The notes under the pieces are model-generated. The model saw only the letters and a program-made list of their open reading frames with translations, searched no databases and had not been told where the DNA came from. Positions 1 to 8,925 of a DNA stretch of 64,000 nucleotides are shown piece after piece. The position numbers and the translations under genes are program-made. Origin of the DNA: Bacteroidota bacterium (GTDB taxonomy: Bacteria > Bacteroidota > Bacteroidia > Bacteroidales > Prolixibacteraceae); the NCBI GenBank assembly GCA_029265715.1, contig JAJUGZ010000004.1, forward strand, positions 1 through 64,000, given 5' to 3'. Within the stretch, counting starts at the first letter, position 1; the number at the start of each line of letters is the position of its first letter.

Positions 1-180
1 ATGACAGTCATTCAAAAAATGGCACAAACTAAAAAAGCATTTTCCGTTGTTGCATCACTGGTTCGGATACACCTGATTAGCTTACTGGATGTATTTGAAC
101 TACTTCGTAGTACAAAACGGGAATACTTGAAAAAAACGGAGTTCACCGCATCATCCTTGCAAACAAAACTTGCATTTTGA
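1..180 (+). CDS. C-terminal end of an unidentified protein, possibly a transposase (partial)
   Basis: An open frame enters from the left edge and ends at a TGA at 178-180, giving 59 residues. The first codon of the window happens to be ATG, but the reading probably continues upstream. The segment AFSVVASLVRIHLISLLD is a hydrophobic helix followed by a Lys/Arg-rich stretch and a short tail ending KLAF. Short tails of this kind close many IS4-type transposases, so an insertion sequence ending near the window start is possible. I cannot assign the family from this fragment, and it may instead be the end of an ordinary gene or a chance frame. Confidence 0.35.
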   Translation: MTVIQKMAQTKKAFSVVASLVRIHLISLLDVFELLRSTKREYLKKTEFTASSLQTKLAF

Positions 181-554
181 AGGGGGGGTGACTTCTGAAA
201 TAAAAACAATAATAACTGACTACCAGAAAATTAGAAGACAATATCTTCAGAATTTTAGATTAGTCGGATAATAGTGATTGAATTTATTTTTTTTGTTAAT
301 GATGGCAAAAAGGGGTGAAAAGTTGCCTGTGAAAATAAAAAAAGAGACTGTCCCGGAAGTGATGTGTTTAAATACAACCTGATGAAGTGATAAAGTGCCT
401 GAATGACAAAGTTTAAATGGGAAAAGGAAAAACATTCGGACAGAAGACCAAATGGTCATTCATTGACATTGATTTTAACCATCAGACAGCAAGCTGGAAG
501 TTGCAAGCATCAAGATGACCTGTGTTGCTCGAATGTCGGATTGGGAATGGATAC
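181..554. other. Gene-free stretch, no function recognised
   Basis: This AT-rich stretch lies between the left-edge frame and the palindrome at 555-599. The short frames in it have no recognisable motifs. It carries TTAGTCGGATAATAGTG near 260-276 and AGAGACTGTCCCGG near 343-356. Both look like the sort of sequence found at insertion-sequence ends, but no matching partner end is visible in the window. Confidence 0.4.
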
Positions 555-599
555 AATTATCAATTATCAATGATCGATGATCACTGATAATTGATAATT
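555..599. repeat. Perfect 15-bp inverted repeat with nested palindrome
   Basis: The arm AATTATCAATTATCA (555-569) is the exact reverse complement of TGATAATTGATAATT (585-599). The 15-base loop contains a second inverted repeat, TGATC-GAT-GATCA. It lies 28 bp beyond the stop codon of pepD. No T-run follows on either strand, so it is not a standard terminator. Similar TGATAATTGATAATT sequences are common between genes in Bacteroidetes (recollection, not checked). Confidence 0.75.
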
Positions 600-626
600 T
601 GTGGTCACGCTGCTCACCTCTCATGA

Positions 627-2093
627 CTATTTCTGTGGAATATGTTTGAGCGTTTCGAGCAGAAAGTCCCAGAATTTTCCAACTGTTTCGATGTTGACCT
701 TTTCATCCGGAGAGTGAGGGAACCGGATGGTTGGCCCGAATGAAATCATGTCCCAGTTCGGGTATTTCCCACCTAGGATGCCGCATTCCAGTCCGGCGTG
801 GATTGCTTTTATTTCAGGAACCTTTCCGTATTTATCCTGATAAACTTTTTGCATGGTTTTCAGGATGGGCGAATCCATGTTGGGTTTCCAGCCCGGGTAG
901 CCCCCCGATAGTGCAACGTTGGCTCCGGCCAGCGAGAAAACAGCTTCCATGCGCGATCCCAGTTCTTCTTTGGCCGAATCGACCGAACTACGCATCAGGC
1001 AGGCAATTTTTATTGTTCTTTCTTTGCTGTCGGATTTCACAATGGCCAGGTTCGAGGATGTCTCGACCAGGCCGGGCATACTGTCGCTCATACGAATAAC
1101 GCCGTTTGGGCAGGCAACAATGGCTTTGGTTAGTTTATCCTGTACCTTGCGGTTTATAACTTTCGAAGGTTTATCAGCTTCTTCAACTGTGATTTTCAGG
1201 TTTGGTTCGGTGGCCGATAGCTCGGCCTGTATTACAGCGGCCAGTTTATCGACCAAGTGTTTGAATTTGTCGAGTTTTGTTTTTTTTACGGCCAGCATGC
1301 CAAAGGCTTCACGGGGAATAGCATTGCGCAAACTTCCACCGTCAATTGAGGCTAAGCGGGCATCCAGTTTATTGTAAGCTTCATGCAGGATGCGGAAAAA
1401 TACTTTGTTGGCATTTCCCCGGCCAAGAATAATATCCATTCCGGAGTGACCGCCTTTGAGCCCCGTTACGCTCAGTTTAACACCGGCACAAGCAGCAGGT
1501 GTTTTCTTTGGTTTGTAACTGAATGTGGCAGTTACGTCTTCGCCGCCGGCACAGCCTACATATAACTCGCCTTCGTCTTCCGAGTCCAGGTTAATCAGAA
1601 TTTCGCCTTGGAGGATACCTGGTTTCAGACCGTTTGCACCGTCCATCCCGGTTTCTTCGGTGGCTGTAAACAGCGCTTCGAGAGGGCCGTGCTCAATGTC
1701 TTTGGATGCCAGGATGGCTAATGCGGCCGAAACCCCAATCCCGTTATCGGCGCCCAAGGTTGTTCCGATGGCTTTTACCCATTCCTCGTCGATAAACGCA
1801 ACGATCGGGTCTTTTTCGAAATCGTGGATTTTGTCGCTGTTTTTCTGCGGAACCATATCGAGATGTCCTTGCAGAATGACACCTTTCAAATGTTCCATAC
1901 CCGGAGTGGCCGGCTTCCGGATGATGATATTTCCGGCTTCGTCTTTCAGTGTTTCAAGGCCAAGGCTTGTTCCGAAGTTGAAAACAAAGTCTTGAACCAG
2001 TTTTTCGTGATGGGACGGACGGGGAATCTGGGTTAATTTATAAAAAGTTTCCCACAGCGGTTGCGGGTACAGTTTTTCGATTTCGTTGTTCAT
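627..2093 (-). CDS. pepD: Aminoacyl-histidine dipeptidase (M20 family, PepD type)
   Basis: This is a cytosolic metallopeptidase that hydrolyses Xaa-His and other dipeptides. The 488-residue length is normal for PepD. M20 metal-binding features are visible: H77 in LQGHLDMVPQ, D116 in LGADNGIG and the E146-E147 pair in TATEETGMDGA. The lid domain with GGHSGMDI follows in the middle and a C-terminal catalytic half closes the protein. The longest frame starts at TTG (2099), but ATG at 2093 gives the usual N-terminus MNNEIEKLYPQPLW and is preferred. The upstream gene on the same strand is an MFS carrier, separated by a strong terminator at 2201-2239, so pepD probably has its own promoter. Confidence 0.93.
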   Translation of the reverse strand: MNNEIEKLYPQPLWETFYKLTQIPRPSHHEKLVQDFVFNFGTSLGLETLKDEAGNIIIRKPATPGMEHLKGVILQGHLDMVPQKNSDKIHDFEKDPIVAFIDEEWVKAIGTTLGADNGIGVSAALAILASKDIEHGPLEALFTATEETGMDGANGLKPGILQGEILINLDSEDEGELYVGCAGGEDVTATFSYKPKKTPAACAGVKLSVTGLKGGHSGMDIILGRGNANKVFFRILHEAYNKLDARLASIDGGSLRNAIPREAFGMLAVKKTKLDKFKHLVDKLAAVIQAELSATEPNLKITVEEADKPSKVINRKVQDKLTKAIVACPNGVIRMSDSMPGLVETSSNLAIVKSDSKERTIKIACLMRSSVDSAKEELGSRMEAVFSLAGANVALSGGYPGWKPNMDSPILKTMQKVYQDKYGKVPEIKAIHAGLECGILGGKYPNWDMISFGPTIRFPHSPDEKVNIETVGKFWDFLLETLKHIPQK

Positions 2094-2200
2094 AATCAAT
2101 ATGGTTTATTGAAAGTTTTTGAATGAATGGTTAAAGATACAACTTTAACTTCTCGGGATTTCTGATTTTCAGCAAATAGTTATCAATAAGGGTTAAAAAG

Positions 2201-2239
2201 AAAAAACCTGCACACGATGGTGACGTGTGCAGGTTTTTT
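2201..2239 (-). terminator. Strong intrinsic terminator of the MFS gene
   Basis: A perfect 16-bp stem pairs 2201-2216 with 2224-2239 around a 7-base loop. On the minus strand the stem closes in a run of six T residues. It lies 22 bp past the stop of the MFS gene and about 107 bp upstream of pepD, so it insulates the two co-oriented genes. Confidence 0.93.
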
Positions 2240-2260
2240 CAGAAAACGAAGAATTGCTTT

Positions 2261-3664
2261 TTATTGCGTAATATTTGGTTTTTCTAGTCCATAACCTTTT
2301 TTACGGTCTTCGTTTTTCAGCAGAAAAGCAAAAACAATGGCCAGTATTCCAAAGCATGCAAAGATCAGCATGGGGAGCATATAATTGTATTGGGTAACAA
2401 CCTGATCTTTACCATCGACTAATTTATTGACGGTGCCAACGATGCAATATTTATCGAGAACGATCCCGATGAGCAGTGGAACACCCATGAGCCCCCAGTT
2501 TTGAACCCAGAATGTCATTGCATAGGCTGTTCCCAGTTGGTTTTCCGGAATAATTTTGGCAATAGATGGCCACATTGCGGCAGGAACCATCGAGAACGCA
2601 ATTCCCAGTAACATGACCAACCCGATTGCGATTGGTAGGCTGTTTAAAGAAGGTACGGAGAACAACATGTGAACGCAAACCAGCAGGATAGAACCTGCTA
2701 TCATTATAGAAGCGCCTTTCCCTTTTTTATCGAACAAGCTGCCGAATGCGGGTGTCAGGAGCAGGGCGCTGGCTGGCAACAGAGCCGGAATATAACCGGC
2801 AAGTGAGTCGGAAATACCGAATTTCTGCACGATCATATTTGTTGCATATTTGATGAAGGGGAACACAGCCGAATAAAATAAAACGCAAAGAGCGGTGATA
2901 TACCAGAATGCAATGTTTTTGCCAATTGAAATGATATCAGAGAATTTGAAATCTTCGCCTCCGGGAACTCCGGATTCGGCTTCTTCTTTATCAAGCTTGC
3001 GGTCCATGAATGTAAACAGGATGAAGACAAGCAATCCCAAACAAAGTAGTAATAGCGACAGTAATACCGGTGCGCTGACATTGCCGGTCATTTTTACTAA
3101 CGGGATTGGTGTAAACATGGCCAATGCCGTCCCGATACGCCCCGTGGAGGTATTCAATCCAATTGCCAGAGCCATTTCTTTTCCGCGGAACCAGCGAACA
3201 ACGGCTTTGTTGGCCGAGATCCCAAACATTTCGCAGCCAACACCAAAAATGGCAAACCCAATGCCTGCGACAAGTGCCGAAGTTGTGGTGGGTGAAATCA
3301 CTTGCCAGGAGAAAATTGTTAACTCGTAAGTCCCGTGAACATGCCCGGAGATTGCCCAATATTTGATAAATGCGCCAACCAGCATGATCCCGATTGCCAG
3401 AATACCGGTGAAGCGAACGCCCATTTTGTCGAGGATCATTCCGGAGAAAACCAGCATCAGCAAAAAAACATTAAACCAACCATAGCCGCTGGTAAAAAAA
3501 CCGTACTCTGACGCAGTCCAGGACAGATTAGCCTGAAGACGTTCCTGCAGCGGAGCCATAGTGTCGGTTAAATAATACATGCAAAGCATGGTAAAAGATA
3601 CCAATATGAGCACAAACCATCGTGCTGATTTCGAGTCGCGAAGCGATTTTTTAAGTTCTTGCAT
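2261..3664 (-). CDS. MFS transporter, MFSD1-like candidate
   Basis: This is a 467-residue inner-membrane carrier with about 12 hydrophobic helices and a short cytosolic N-terminus (MQELKKSLRDSKSARWF). The segment GMILDKMGVRFTG after the second helix matches the MFS loop 2-3 signature (Gx3DkxGxR). A second loop with GSLFDKKGKGAS starts the C-terminal half, and the tail ends in a charged stretch. ATG at 3664 is the only sensible start. Overall shape and adjacency to a dipeptidase suggest a dipeptide or small organic solute as substrate, as for MFSD1-type carriers, but no residue fixes the substrate. NarK/OFA-type function is an alternative. Confidence 0.85.
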   Translation of the reverse strand: MQELKKSLRDSKSARWFVLILVSFTMLCMYYLTDTMAPLQERLQANLSWTASEYGFFTSGYGWFNVFLLMLVFSGMILDKMGVRFTGILAIGIMLVGAFIKYWAISGHVHGTYELTIFSWQVISPTTTSALVAGIGFAIFGVGCEMFGISANKAVVRWFRGKEMALAIGLNTSTGRIGTALAMFTPIPLVKMTGNVSAPVLLSLLLLCLGLLVFILFTFMDRKLDKEEAESGVPGGEDFKFSDIISIGKNIAFWYITALCVLFYSAVFPFIKYATNMIVQKFGISDSLAGYIPALLPASALLLTPAFGSLFDKKGKGASIMIAGSILLVCVHMLFSVPSLNSLPIAIGLVMLLGIAFSMVPAAMWPSIAKIIPENQLGTAYAMTFWVQNWGLMGVPLLIGIVLDKYCIVGTVNKLVDGKDQVVTQYNYMLPMLIFACFGILAIVFAFLLKNEDRKKGYGLEKPNITQ

Positions 3665-3766
3665 TGTTACGTATATGAATGTTTATAATGTGTTGTTTCT
3701 GGGTTTTTAAAAATCCTAAAATAAAAAAATATTGGCGCCTTGATCCATGATATTCTACTGGTCCAT

Positions 3767-3804
3767 AAAAAAGTCCCGAAAGAATTTTCTTTCGGGACTT
3801 TTTT
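3767..3804 (-). terminator. Strong terminator overlapping the DUF4831-like gene stop
   Basis: A perfect 17-bp stem pairs 3767-3783 with 3788-3804 around the loop ATTT. On the minus strand it ends in six T residues. The first base of the stem is the last base of the stop codon at 3804-3806, so termination follows the gene immediately. Confidence 0.93.
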
Positions 3805-4916
3805 TATTCGGGTTTTACAATGATGCTTTTTACTGTTCCGGTTTCAGGATTGAAGCCAATTTGGTAACTCCCGTCGAGCAGGCTTTCCGGGAATGGGGCT
3901 ACCACTCCAAATTGTGCAATGGCCGCGCGACTTGTGGCCAACACATTCACACCATCAGAGATCCGGATTTCTCCGACTCCGGGGACCCTGTAGTAAACAC
4001 CACTTGCGGGTGATGCCGGGTTGGTTGCAGTGACCAGGCTGGCTTGTTTGGATGCCAGATCGTCAAGCTTGGCAATGTCGATCATAACCGGGCGACCCGA
4101 TAAATCTGTTTTGGGAAGCACTCCGCGATCTTCGGAGAACCGGAAAATAACATCGCCTTTTCCTTGTTTCCCAGAAGGAATATAATCGAAACAATATTCG
4201 TAGGTTTCCTGGGTCGATTTTCCGATGAATAGAGCCAAATAATTCGCTTCCATTTTACCGAGTTCGGTAACCATCACTTCAAAGGCTTTCCCATCCGGGA
4301 GTGGTTCGTCGTCGGCATTGGTCAAAAGGCGAAAACGGGAATCCCGAATTTTAAAAATTGTTTCGGCGGCTTCGGCTGCTTTCATTTCCGGAGATTTGGT
4401 AATCATCTTTCCCGACCGGCTTGAATCTGCCGCGGTATAATAGCTAAATATGGAATAATCAGTAAACGCGATTGGCGATTCCGGATTTTTTTTCAGAAAT
4501 GTGCCAGTCACAACTGGTGGCGTTTGAACTTCGGGTGTGAGGCCTATTCCACTAATGATGCCATTGGTGGTTTCGCAAATCATTTTGGCCGGACTACTTT
4601 CTGTTTTATAAACCTGGTCCGGATCGGGTTCGCTGAATAGTTCGATGGAAATATGGTCGATATTCCAGCGTTCGCCATCGGTAGCTTGTGCCCCGTTAAT
4701 GCCTAACATTTTCTGGGCGTATAAATAATACGGGCCGTGGGTAAACTTTTCGCGGGTTGCTTTTACCTTTACGCGGATTCCGGTACGGGGAAGACTGTAA
4801 ATAATTCCTTCGGAAGTTGCAGGAGCTCCGGGGACTACTTTTTTGTCGTCTTTGGGTGATGCCAGCAGCGAGCCGGCCAGCAATATGAATGTTAGTACGA
4901 ATGCCGATAGTTTCAT
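3804..4916 (-). CDS. DUF4831-like secreted protein
   Basis: This 370-residue protein resembles the Bacteroidetes DUF4831 family, whose role is unknown. An N-terminal signal peptide (MKLSAFVLTFILLAGSLLAS) is followed by YSLPRTGIRVKVKATREKF and GPYYLYAQKMLGI, the region by which I recognise the family. It is probably periplasmic or surface-exposed. The open frame extends 26 codons further upstream, but the ATG at 4916 directly precedes the signal peptide and lies 25 bp from a -7 box, so it is the start chosen. The gene stands alone between a terminator and a repeat-bearing spacer. Confidence 0.8.
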   Translation of the reverse strand: MKLSAFVLTFILLAGSLLASPKDDKKVVPGAPATSEGIIYSLPRTGIRVKVKATREKFTHGPYYLYAQKMLGINGAQATDGERWNIDHISIELFSEPDPDQVYKTESSPAKMICETTNGIISGIGLTPEVQTPPVVTGTFLKKNPESPIAFTDYSIFSYYTAADSSRSGKMITKSPEMKAAEAAETIFKIRDSRFRLLTNADDEPLPDGKAFEVMVTELGKMEANYLALFIGKSTQETYEYCFDYIPSGKQGKGDVIFRFSEDRGVLPKTDLSGRPVMIDIAKLDDLASKQASLVTATNPASPASGVYYRVPGVGEIRISDGVNVLATSRAAIAQFGVVAPFPESLLDGSYQIGFNPETGTVKSIIVKPE

Positions 4917-4940
4917 TGTTTTCTGTTTTAGATTAGTGCT

Positions 4941-4948
4941 CAAAAATA
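4941..4948 (-). promoter_or_regulatory. -7 box TATTTTTG for the DUF4831-like gene
   Basis: Read on the minus strand the octamer fits the Bacteroidetes TAnnTTTG -7 consensus and is 25 bp upstream of the ATG at 4916. No clear -33 TTTG is visible. Confidence 0.5.
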
Positions 4949-5056
4949 ACGATTGTCGGGGCAAATACGAAAAACAGCTTGTTAAAAGTTGCAAACTGCA
5001 ATTGATAGATTGATGGGCGGAATGTGAAATTAGTTGTGATAGTTGGGTTGCGAGCA

Positions 5057-5208
5057 GTGAGAAATGGAAAATCGGGACAATGGATTTTGGGAACTACGAC
5101 TGATCTTTGTTTCGGGTTGCAAGTTACGGGTTTCGGAATGCTCTGCATGTATTCTGCGCTCTTTGCAGTTTAAACAGGAACTGATGATACCTGGAAAGGA
5201 TGGAATAG
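5057..5208 (+). repeat. Degenerate dispersed repeat, copy 1
   Basis: This part of the 440-bp gene-free stretch 4917-5356 aligns with 19722-19870. Shared blocks in the same order include GTGAGAAATGG, GGGAACTAC, CTCTGC with CTGCGCTCT, and AAACAG-AACTGATG. The rest of the stretch holds the promoter at 4941 and no recognisable gene; the 76-codon frame at 5064-5294 is repeat-derived noise. Confidence 0.65.
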
Positions 5209-5356
5209 TTAAGATTGCGATTGCGACCGGGAACTGTTGCGCGTGTTACGGGAAACTGCGACTGAATGCTCCTGGCTTCTGGTCTTTCCTTTGAAGAAAT
5301 AGGCGTTTAAGGACTTTTTGCGTTTAAAATCCCATATTCAATCTCTTATTTTTTAC

Positions 5357-6868
5357 TTATCGGTACAGCTTCAAAAAGGCCTGTCCCAGATTTTCAGTAA
5401 TGTCGCTGGCAATTAATGTTTCCTGTCCTTTTGTTCGTGCAACCATGTCGCCGGCCAAACCGTGCAGAAAAACTCCGAGGATCGCTGCTGCTTCCGGACT
5501 GTAAGGCTGGGAAAGCAATCCAAGGATAATTCCGGTCAGGACGTCGCCGCTACCGGCTGTCGCCATGCCCGGGTTCCCGGTCGAATTAAAAAATACGCGG
5601 CCATCCGGAAGGGTAATACAGGTGTGGGCTCCTTTTAAAACGACAATAACCTTCCATGTTTGCGAAAATTCCATCTGCTTTTGCAGGCGCGACCACGAAT
5701 TTGTTGTTGCTCCGGCGAGTCGCTCAAACTCTTTGGGGTGGGGTGTTAAAATGGAGTTTTCAGGAAGCAACTTATACCAATCTTGTTGTTCTGAAAGAAT
5801 ATTCAGGGCATCTGCATCGAGTACCATCTTTTCAGGCGATGCAGCCAGCAGGTTGTGCAGGGCTCGTCGGGTATTTACTTTTTTATCAATTCCTGGCCCA
5901 ACGCCAACAGCAGAAAAGGCCGACAGCTCCGGGAATTCGGTAAACATGAGGTCCGATTGGTCGATCGAGGTCATTGCTTCCGGAACGCTGCACTGGATAA
6001 TCTGATAGCCCCAGTGCGGCACATGCGTTGTCAGCAGGCCAGTTCCGGCGCGAAGGCATGCTTTTGAGGCAAGCACCGCGGCCCCCATTTTCCCATAGCT
6101 CCCTGCGATCAGCAGTGCATGGCCATAAGTCCCTTTGTGGCTGAATTTTTTTCGTTTATTTATCAGGCCGGAAGCCATCTCTTCATCGATGAGTTTATAG
6201 GACGATTCAACAGATGTAATAGCATCCGGATGCAAGCCGATGGGGAGGACTTCCCATTGCCCTAACAGGGCATCGTGTTCCGGAAAGAAAAAGCTGAGTT
6301 TGGGGAATTGAAAAGTCAATGTGTAAGTAGCCCGAACAACTTTGTTCAGATCATTTCCGGAGTTATCTTCCCCAAACAAACCGCTGGGGATATCAATTGC
6401 AATTACCGTAGCCCCCGACTGATTGATTGTTCTCACAATTTTTTCCGGGAGGCCCGAAAGCGGGCGGGTCAGTCCGGAACCGAACAAGCCGTCAAGAACA
6501 ACACTTTGGGGCGAGATGGGTGGAATTTCCGACTCGGATGAAATGGTGGCAACAGAAACAAGTTGCTGGTTTTGCAACCGTTCGAGGTTGGTTTGGGCCG
6601 AAGGGGACATTTCGCGCCCCATATTTATTAGAAAAACGTGGCAATGATAATTGGTTTCGGCCAACAGGCGGGCAATTGCCAACGCATCGCCGCCATTGTT
6701 CCCGGGGCCTGCAAAAACAACAACGGGATGTTGGTTGGGAATGTGGTTGATAATCCAGCTGGCAACCTGACGTGAGGCCCGTTCCATTAAATCGATATCG
6801 GCGATTGGCTCATGTTCGATTGTAAATCGGTCAATTTCGGCTATTTGCTTGCAGGTAAACAGGTTCAT
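5357..6868 (-). CDS. nnr: Bifunctional NAD(P)HX epimerase/dehydratase
   Basis: This enzyme repairs damaged, hydrated NAD(P)H. The N-terminal YjeF-N domain (about residues 1-215) epimerises the R and S hydrates and shows FAGPGNNGGDALAIARLL. The C-terminal ribokinase-like domain (about 230-500) dehydrates the S form with ATP or ADP and shows NPGMATAGSGDVLTGII, including the catalytic Asp of the GSGD motif. The 503-residue length matches the fused bacterial form. ATG at 6868 is clear. A divergent POT transporter starts 138 bp away. No functional link between the two is evident. Confidence 0.94.
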   Translation of the reverse strand: MNLFTCKQIAEIDRFTIEHEPIADIDLMERASRQVASWIINHIPNQHPVVVFAGPGNNGGDALAIARLLAETNYHCHVFLINMGREMSPSAQTNLERLQNQQLVSVATISSESEIPPISPQSVVLDGLFGSGLTRPLSGLPEKIVRTINQSGATVIAIDIPSGLFGEDNSGNDLNKVVRATYTLTFQFPKLSFFFPEHDALLGQWEVLPIGLHPDAITSVESSYKLIDEEMASGLINKRKKFSHKGTYGHALLIAGSYGKMGAAVLASKACLRAGTGLLTTHVPHWGYQIIQCSVPEAMTSIDQSDLMFTEFPELSAFSAVGVGPGIDKKVNTRRALHNLLAASPEKMVLDADALNILSEQQDWYKLLPENSILTPHPKEFERLAGATTNSWSRLQKQMEFSQTWKVIVVLKGAHTCITLPDGRVFFNSTGNPGMATAGSGDVLTGIILGLLSQPYSPEAAAILGVFLHGLAGDMVARTKGQETLIASDITENLGQAFLKLYR

Positions 6869-7006
6869 TGTTTTCGTTGTATTTTGAGTTACAATTTACA
6901 AAAAGAAACATTTTCAGGGATGCTGATTTTTATCAAACAGAGAAACTGAAAAAGTTGTCTATATTTAACGACTTGCAATTATTACTAATATTAAAACAGA
7001 ACGATT

Positions 7007-8806
7007 ATGCTGAAAGGACATCCCAAGGGACTCTTGGTTGCTTTTTTTGCCAATATGGGCGAACGGTTCGGTTTTTATACCATGATGGCTATTCTGGTGC
7101 TTTTTCTCCAGGCCCGTTACGGGTTGACAGAAGAGACTGCCGGAGATATTTACAGTTGGTTTTATTTCGGAATTTATGCGTTGGCCCTGATTGGGGGTAT
7201 CCTTGCCGATTACACAAAGAAATATAAACTGGTTATTTTTGCCGGGATACTGATCATGCTTTCAGGATATGCAATGCTGGCTATTCCCAAATTGTCGCTT
7301 ACCATTACGGTGATCAGTTTGTTTGTAATTGCATTTGGGAACGGATTATTCAAAGGAAATCTGCAGGCTGTTGTCGGTCAGCTATATGACGATCCGAAAT
7401 ATTCCAAGCTGAGGGATTCGGCCTTCATGATTTTTTACATGGGGATCAATGTCGGGGCTTTCTTCGCTCCGTTTGCCGCAACAGGTGTCCGTAACTGGTG
7501 GTTGAGAAGCAATGGTTATTTGCACGATGGCAGTTTGCCGGCACTTTGCCACCAATATCTGAAAGGTCAGATGACCGATACAACCCAGTTTGCTGAGTTA
7601 GCCGGTAAAGCCAGCCTTCATGGGCCGGTTACCGATTTGAATGCCTTTGCCCAAAATTATATCGATGTCTTTTCGCACGGATACAATTATGCTTTCGGAA
7701 TTGCTGCCGGAGCCATGATTATTTCCATGTTGGTTTACGTGTTTTTCCAACGGTTACTTCCCAATAAAGAAAAACAAGTGCAACAAGCAACTGCCTCTGA
7801 TGTTGCCCGAACAAAAAGCGGCGTTCAGATAAAAGCTGTTGTTTCTTCGTTGGTGGCTGCTGCCATTGTAACGTTCCTGATCAGTTTGGTACTTGATTAT
7901 AAAACCGGCATGGCTTTCGGCTTGTTTGCCGCATTTGTGACCTGGATTACACTGGCATCGACCAAAGAAGAAAAACCCAAAGTGTCGTCGCTGATCCTGG
8001 TGTTTTTTGTGGTTATATTTTTCTGGATGTCTTTCCATCAAAATGGGTTGACGTTGACATTCTTTGCCCGCGATTACATCGTAAAAGAAGTTGGCCCGTT
8101 TACTTACCTTTTCTTTGATTTGCGGTCAATTCTTTCGGTTATTACAGCCATTGGCGGTGTTTTCGTCGTACTGGGAAAAGAAAAGAAAATCTTAACACGC
8201 CTGATTGGGGCGCTGATGATCCTGGCTGGCGGTGGCCTTTCGTATTATTTCATGAGCAATAATCAGGAATCGAATGCAATTGCCCCGGAGGTTTTCCAAT
8301 CGTTCAACCCGTTGTTTATTGTTGCCTTGACCACCTTGGTTATGGGAATTTTTGCCATGCTGAACAAAGCGGGCAAGGAACCATCAACACCCAAAAAAAT
8401 CGGGATCGGGATGATTATTGCAGCTGCAGGTTTTATGCTTGTGCTTGTTGCTTCACTGGGGCTGATTTCTCCTCATTCGCTGGGCGGGCAGGCTGTTCCA
8501 GACTCGTCACGGGTTTCACCGTACTGGTTGATAAATAGTTATCTGATATTAACGGTTGCCGAGCTCTTCCTGAGCCCGATGGGGCTTTCTTTCGTTTCGA
8601 AAGTAGCGCCACAGCGGTTCCAGGGATTGATGCAGGGCGGCTGGTTGCTTGCCACGGCCGTCGGGAATAAGCTGTTGTTTGTCGGCAGCTTTTTCTGGGG
8701 GAAACTGGAATTGTGGCAGTTGTGGTCGATTTTTATCGTATGCTGTCTGGTTTCTGCGGCCTTTATCTTTTCGATTATCAAACGTCTGGAAAAAGCGACA
8801 CAGTAA
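7007..8806 (+). CDS. Proton-dependent oligopeptide transporter (POT/PTR2 family)
   Basis: This is a 599-residue inner-membrane symporter for di- and tripeptides, with roughly 14 hydrophobic segments. The first helix carries FFANMGERFGFYTMMA, the counterpart of the POT motif ExxERFxYY; the first Glu is Asn here and only the second Glu and Arg remain. A large insert around residues 165-215 (NNWWLRSNGYLHDGS onward) separates helices, as in other Bacteroidetes members. ATG at 7007 is the only good start. The gene is monocistronic and followed by a hairpin terminator. Confidence 0.9.
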   Translation: MLKGHPKGLLVAFFANMGERFGFYTMMAILVLFLQARYGLTEETAGDIYSWFYFGIYALALIGGILADYTKKYKLVIFAGILIMLSGYAMLAIPKLSLTITVISLFVIAFGNGLFKGNLQAVVGQLYDDPKYSKLRDSAFMIFYMGINVGAFFAPFAATGVRNWWLRSNGYLHDGSLPALCHQYLKGQMTDTTQFAELAGKASLHGPVTDLNAFAQNYIDVFSHGYNYAFGIAAGAMIISMLVYVFFQRLLPNKEKQVQQATASDVARTKSGVQIKAVVSSLVAAAIVTFLISLVLDYKTGMAFGLFAAFVTWITLASTKEEKPKVSSLILVFFVVIFFWMSFHQNGLTLTFFARDYIVKEVGPFTYLFFDLRSILSVITAIGGVFVVLGKEKKILTRLIGALMILAGGGLSYYFMSNNQESNAIAPEVFQSFNPLFIVALTTLVMGIFAMLNKAGKEPSTPKKIGIGMIIAAAGFMLVLVASLGLISPHSLGGQAVPDSSRVSPYWLINSYLILTVAELFLSPMGLSFVSKVAPQRFQGLMQGGWLLATAVGNKLLFVGSFFWGKLELWQLWSIFIVCCLVSAAFIFSIIKRLEKATQ

Positions 8807-8830
8807 CCTGTTTTTTCAAAATATGGGATG

Positions 8831-8853
8831 AAGGGCAGCTTTGTGTTGCCCTT
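8831..8853 (+). terminator. Terminator of the POT transporter
   Basis: AAGGGCAGC (8831-8839) pairs with GTTGCCCTT (8845-8853) with one G-U pair and a 5-base loop, followed by TTCTTTG. It lies 25 bp after the stop codon. Confidence 0.8.
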
Positions 8854-8925
8854 TTCTTTGTGCGCTGGTTATCCGTTCCTGAGATAAATTGCTAATTTCA
8901 CCATTCGAAAATCATTTCTGATATC

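Noticed and set aside
5064-5294. 76-codon frame in the spacer upstream of nnr
   Set aside because: It lies across the degenerate repeat at 5057-5208 and has no recognisable motif or start context.
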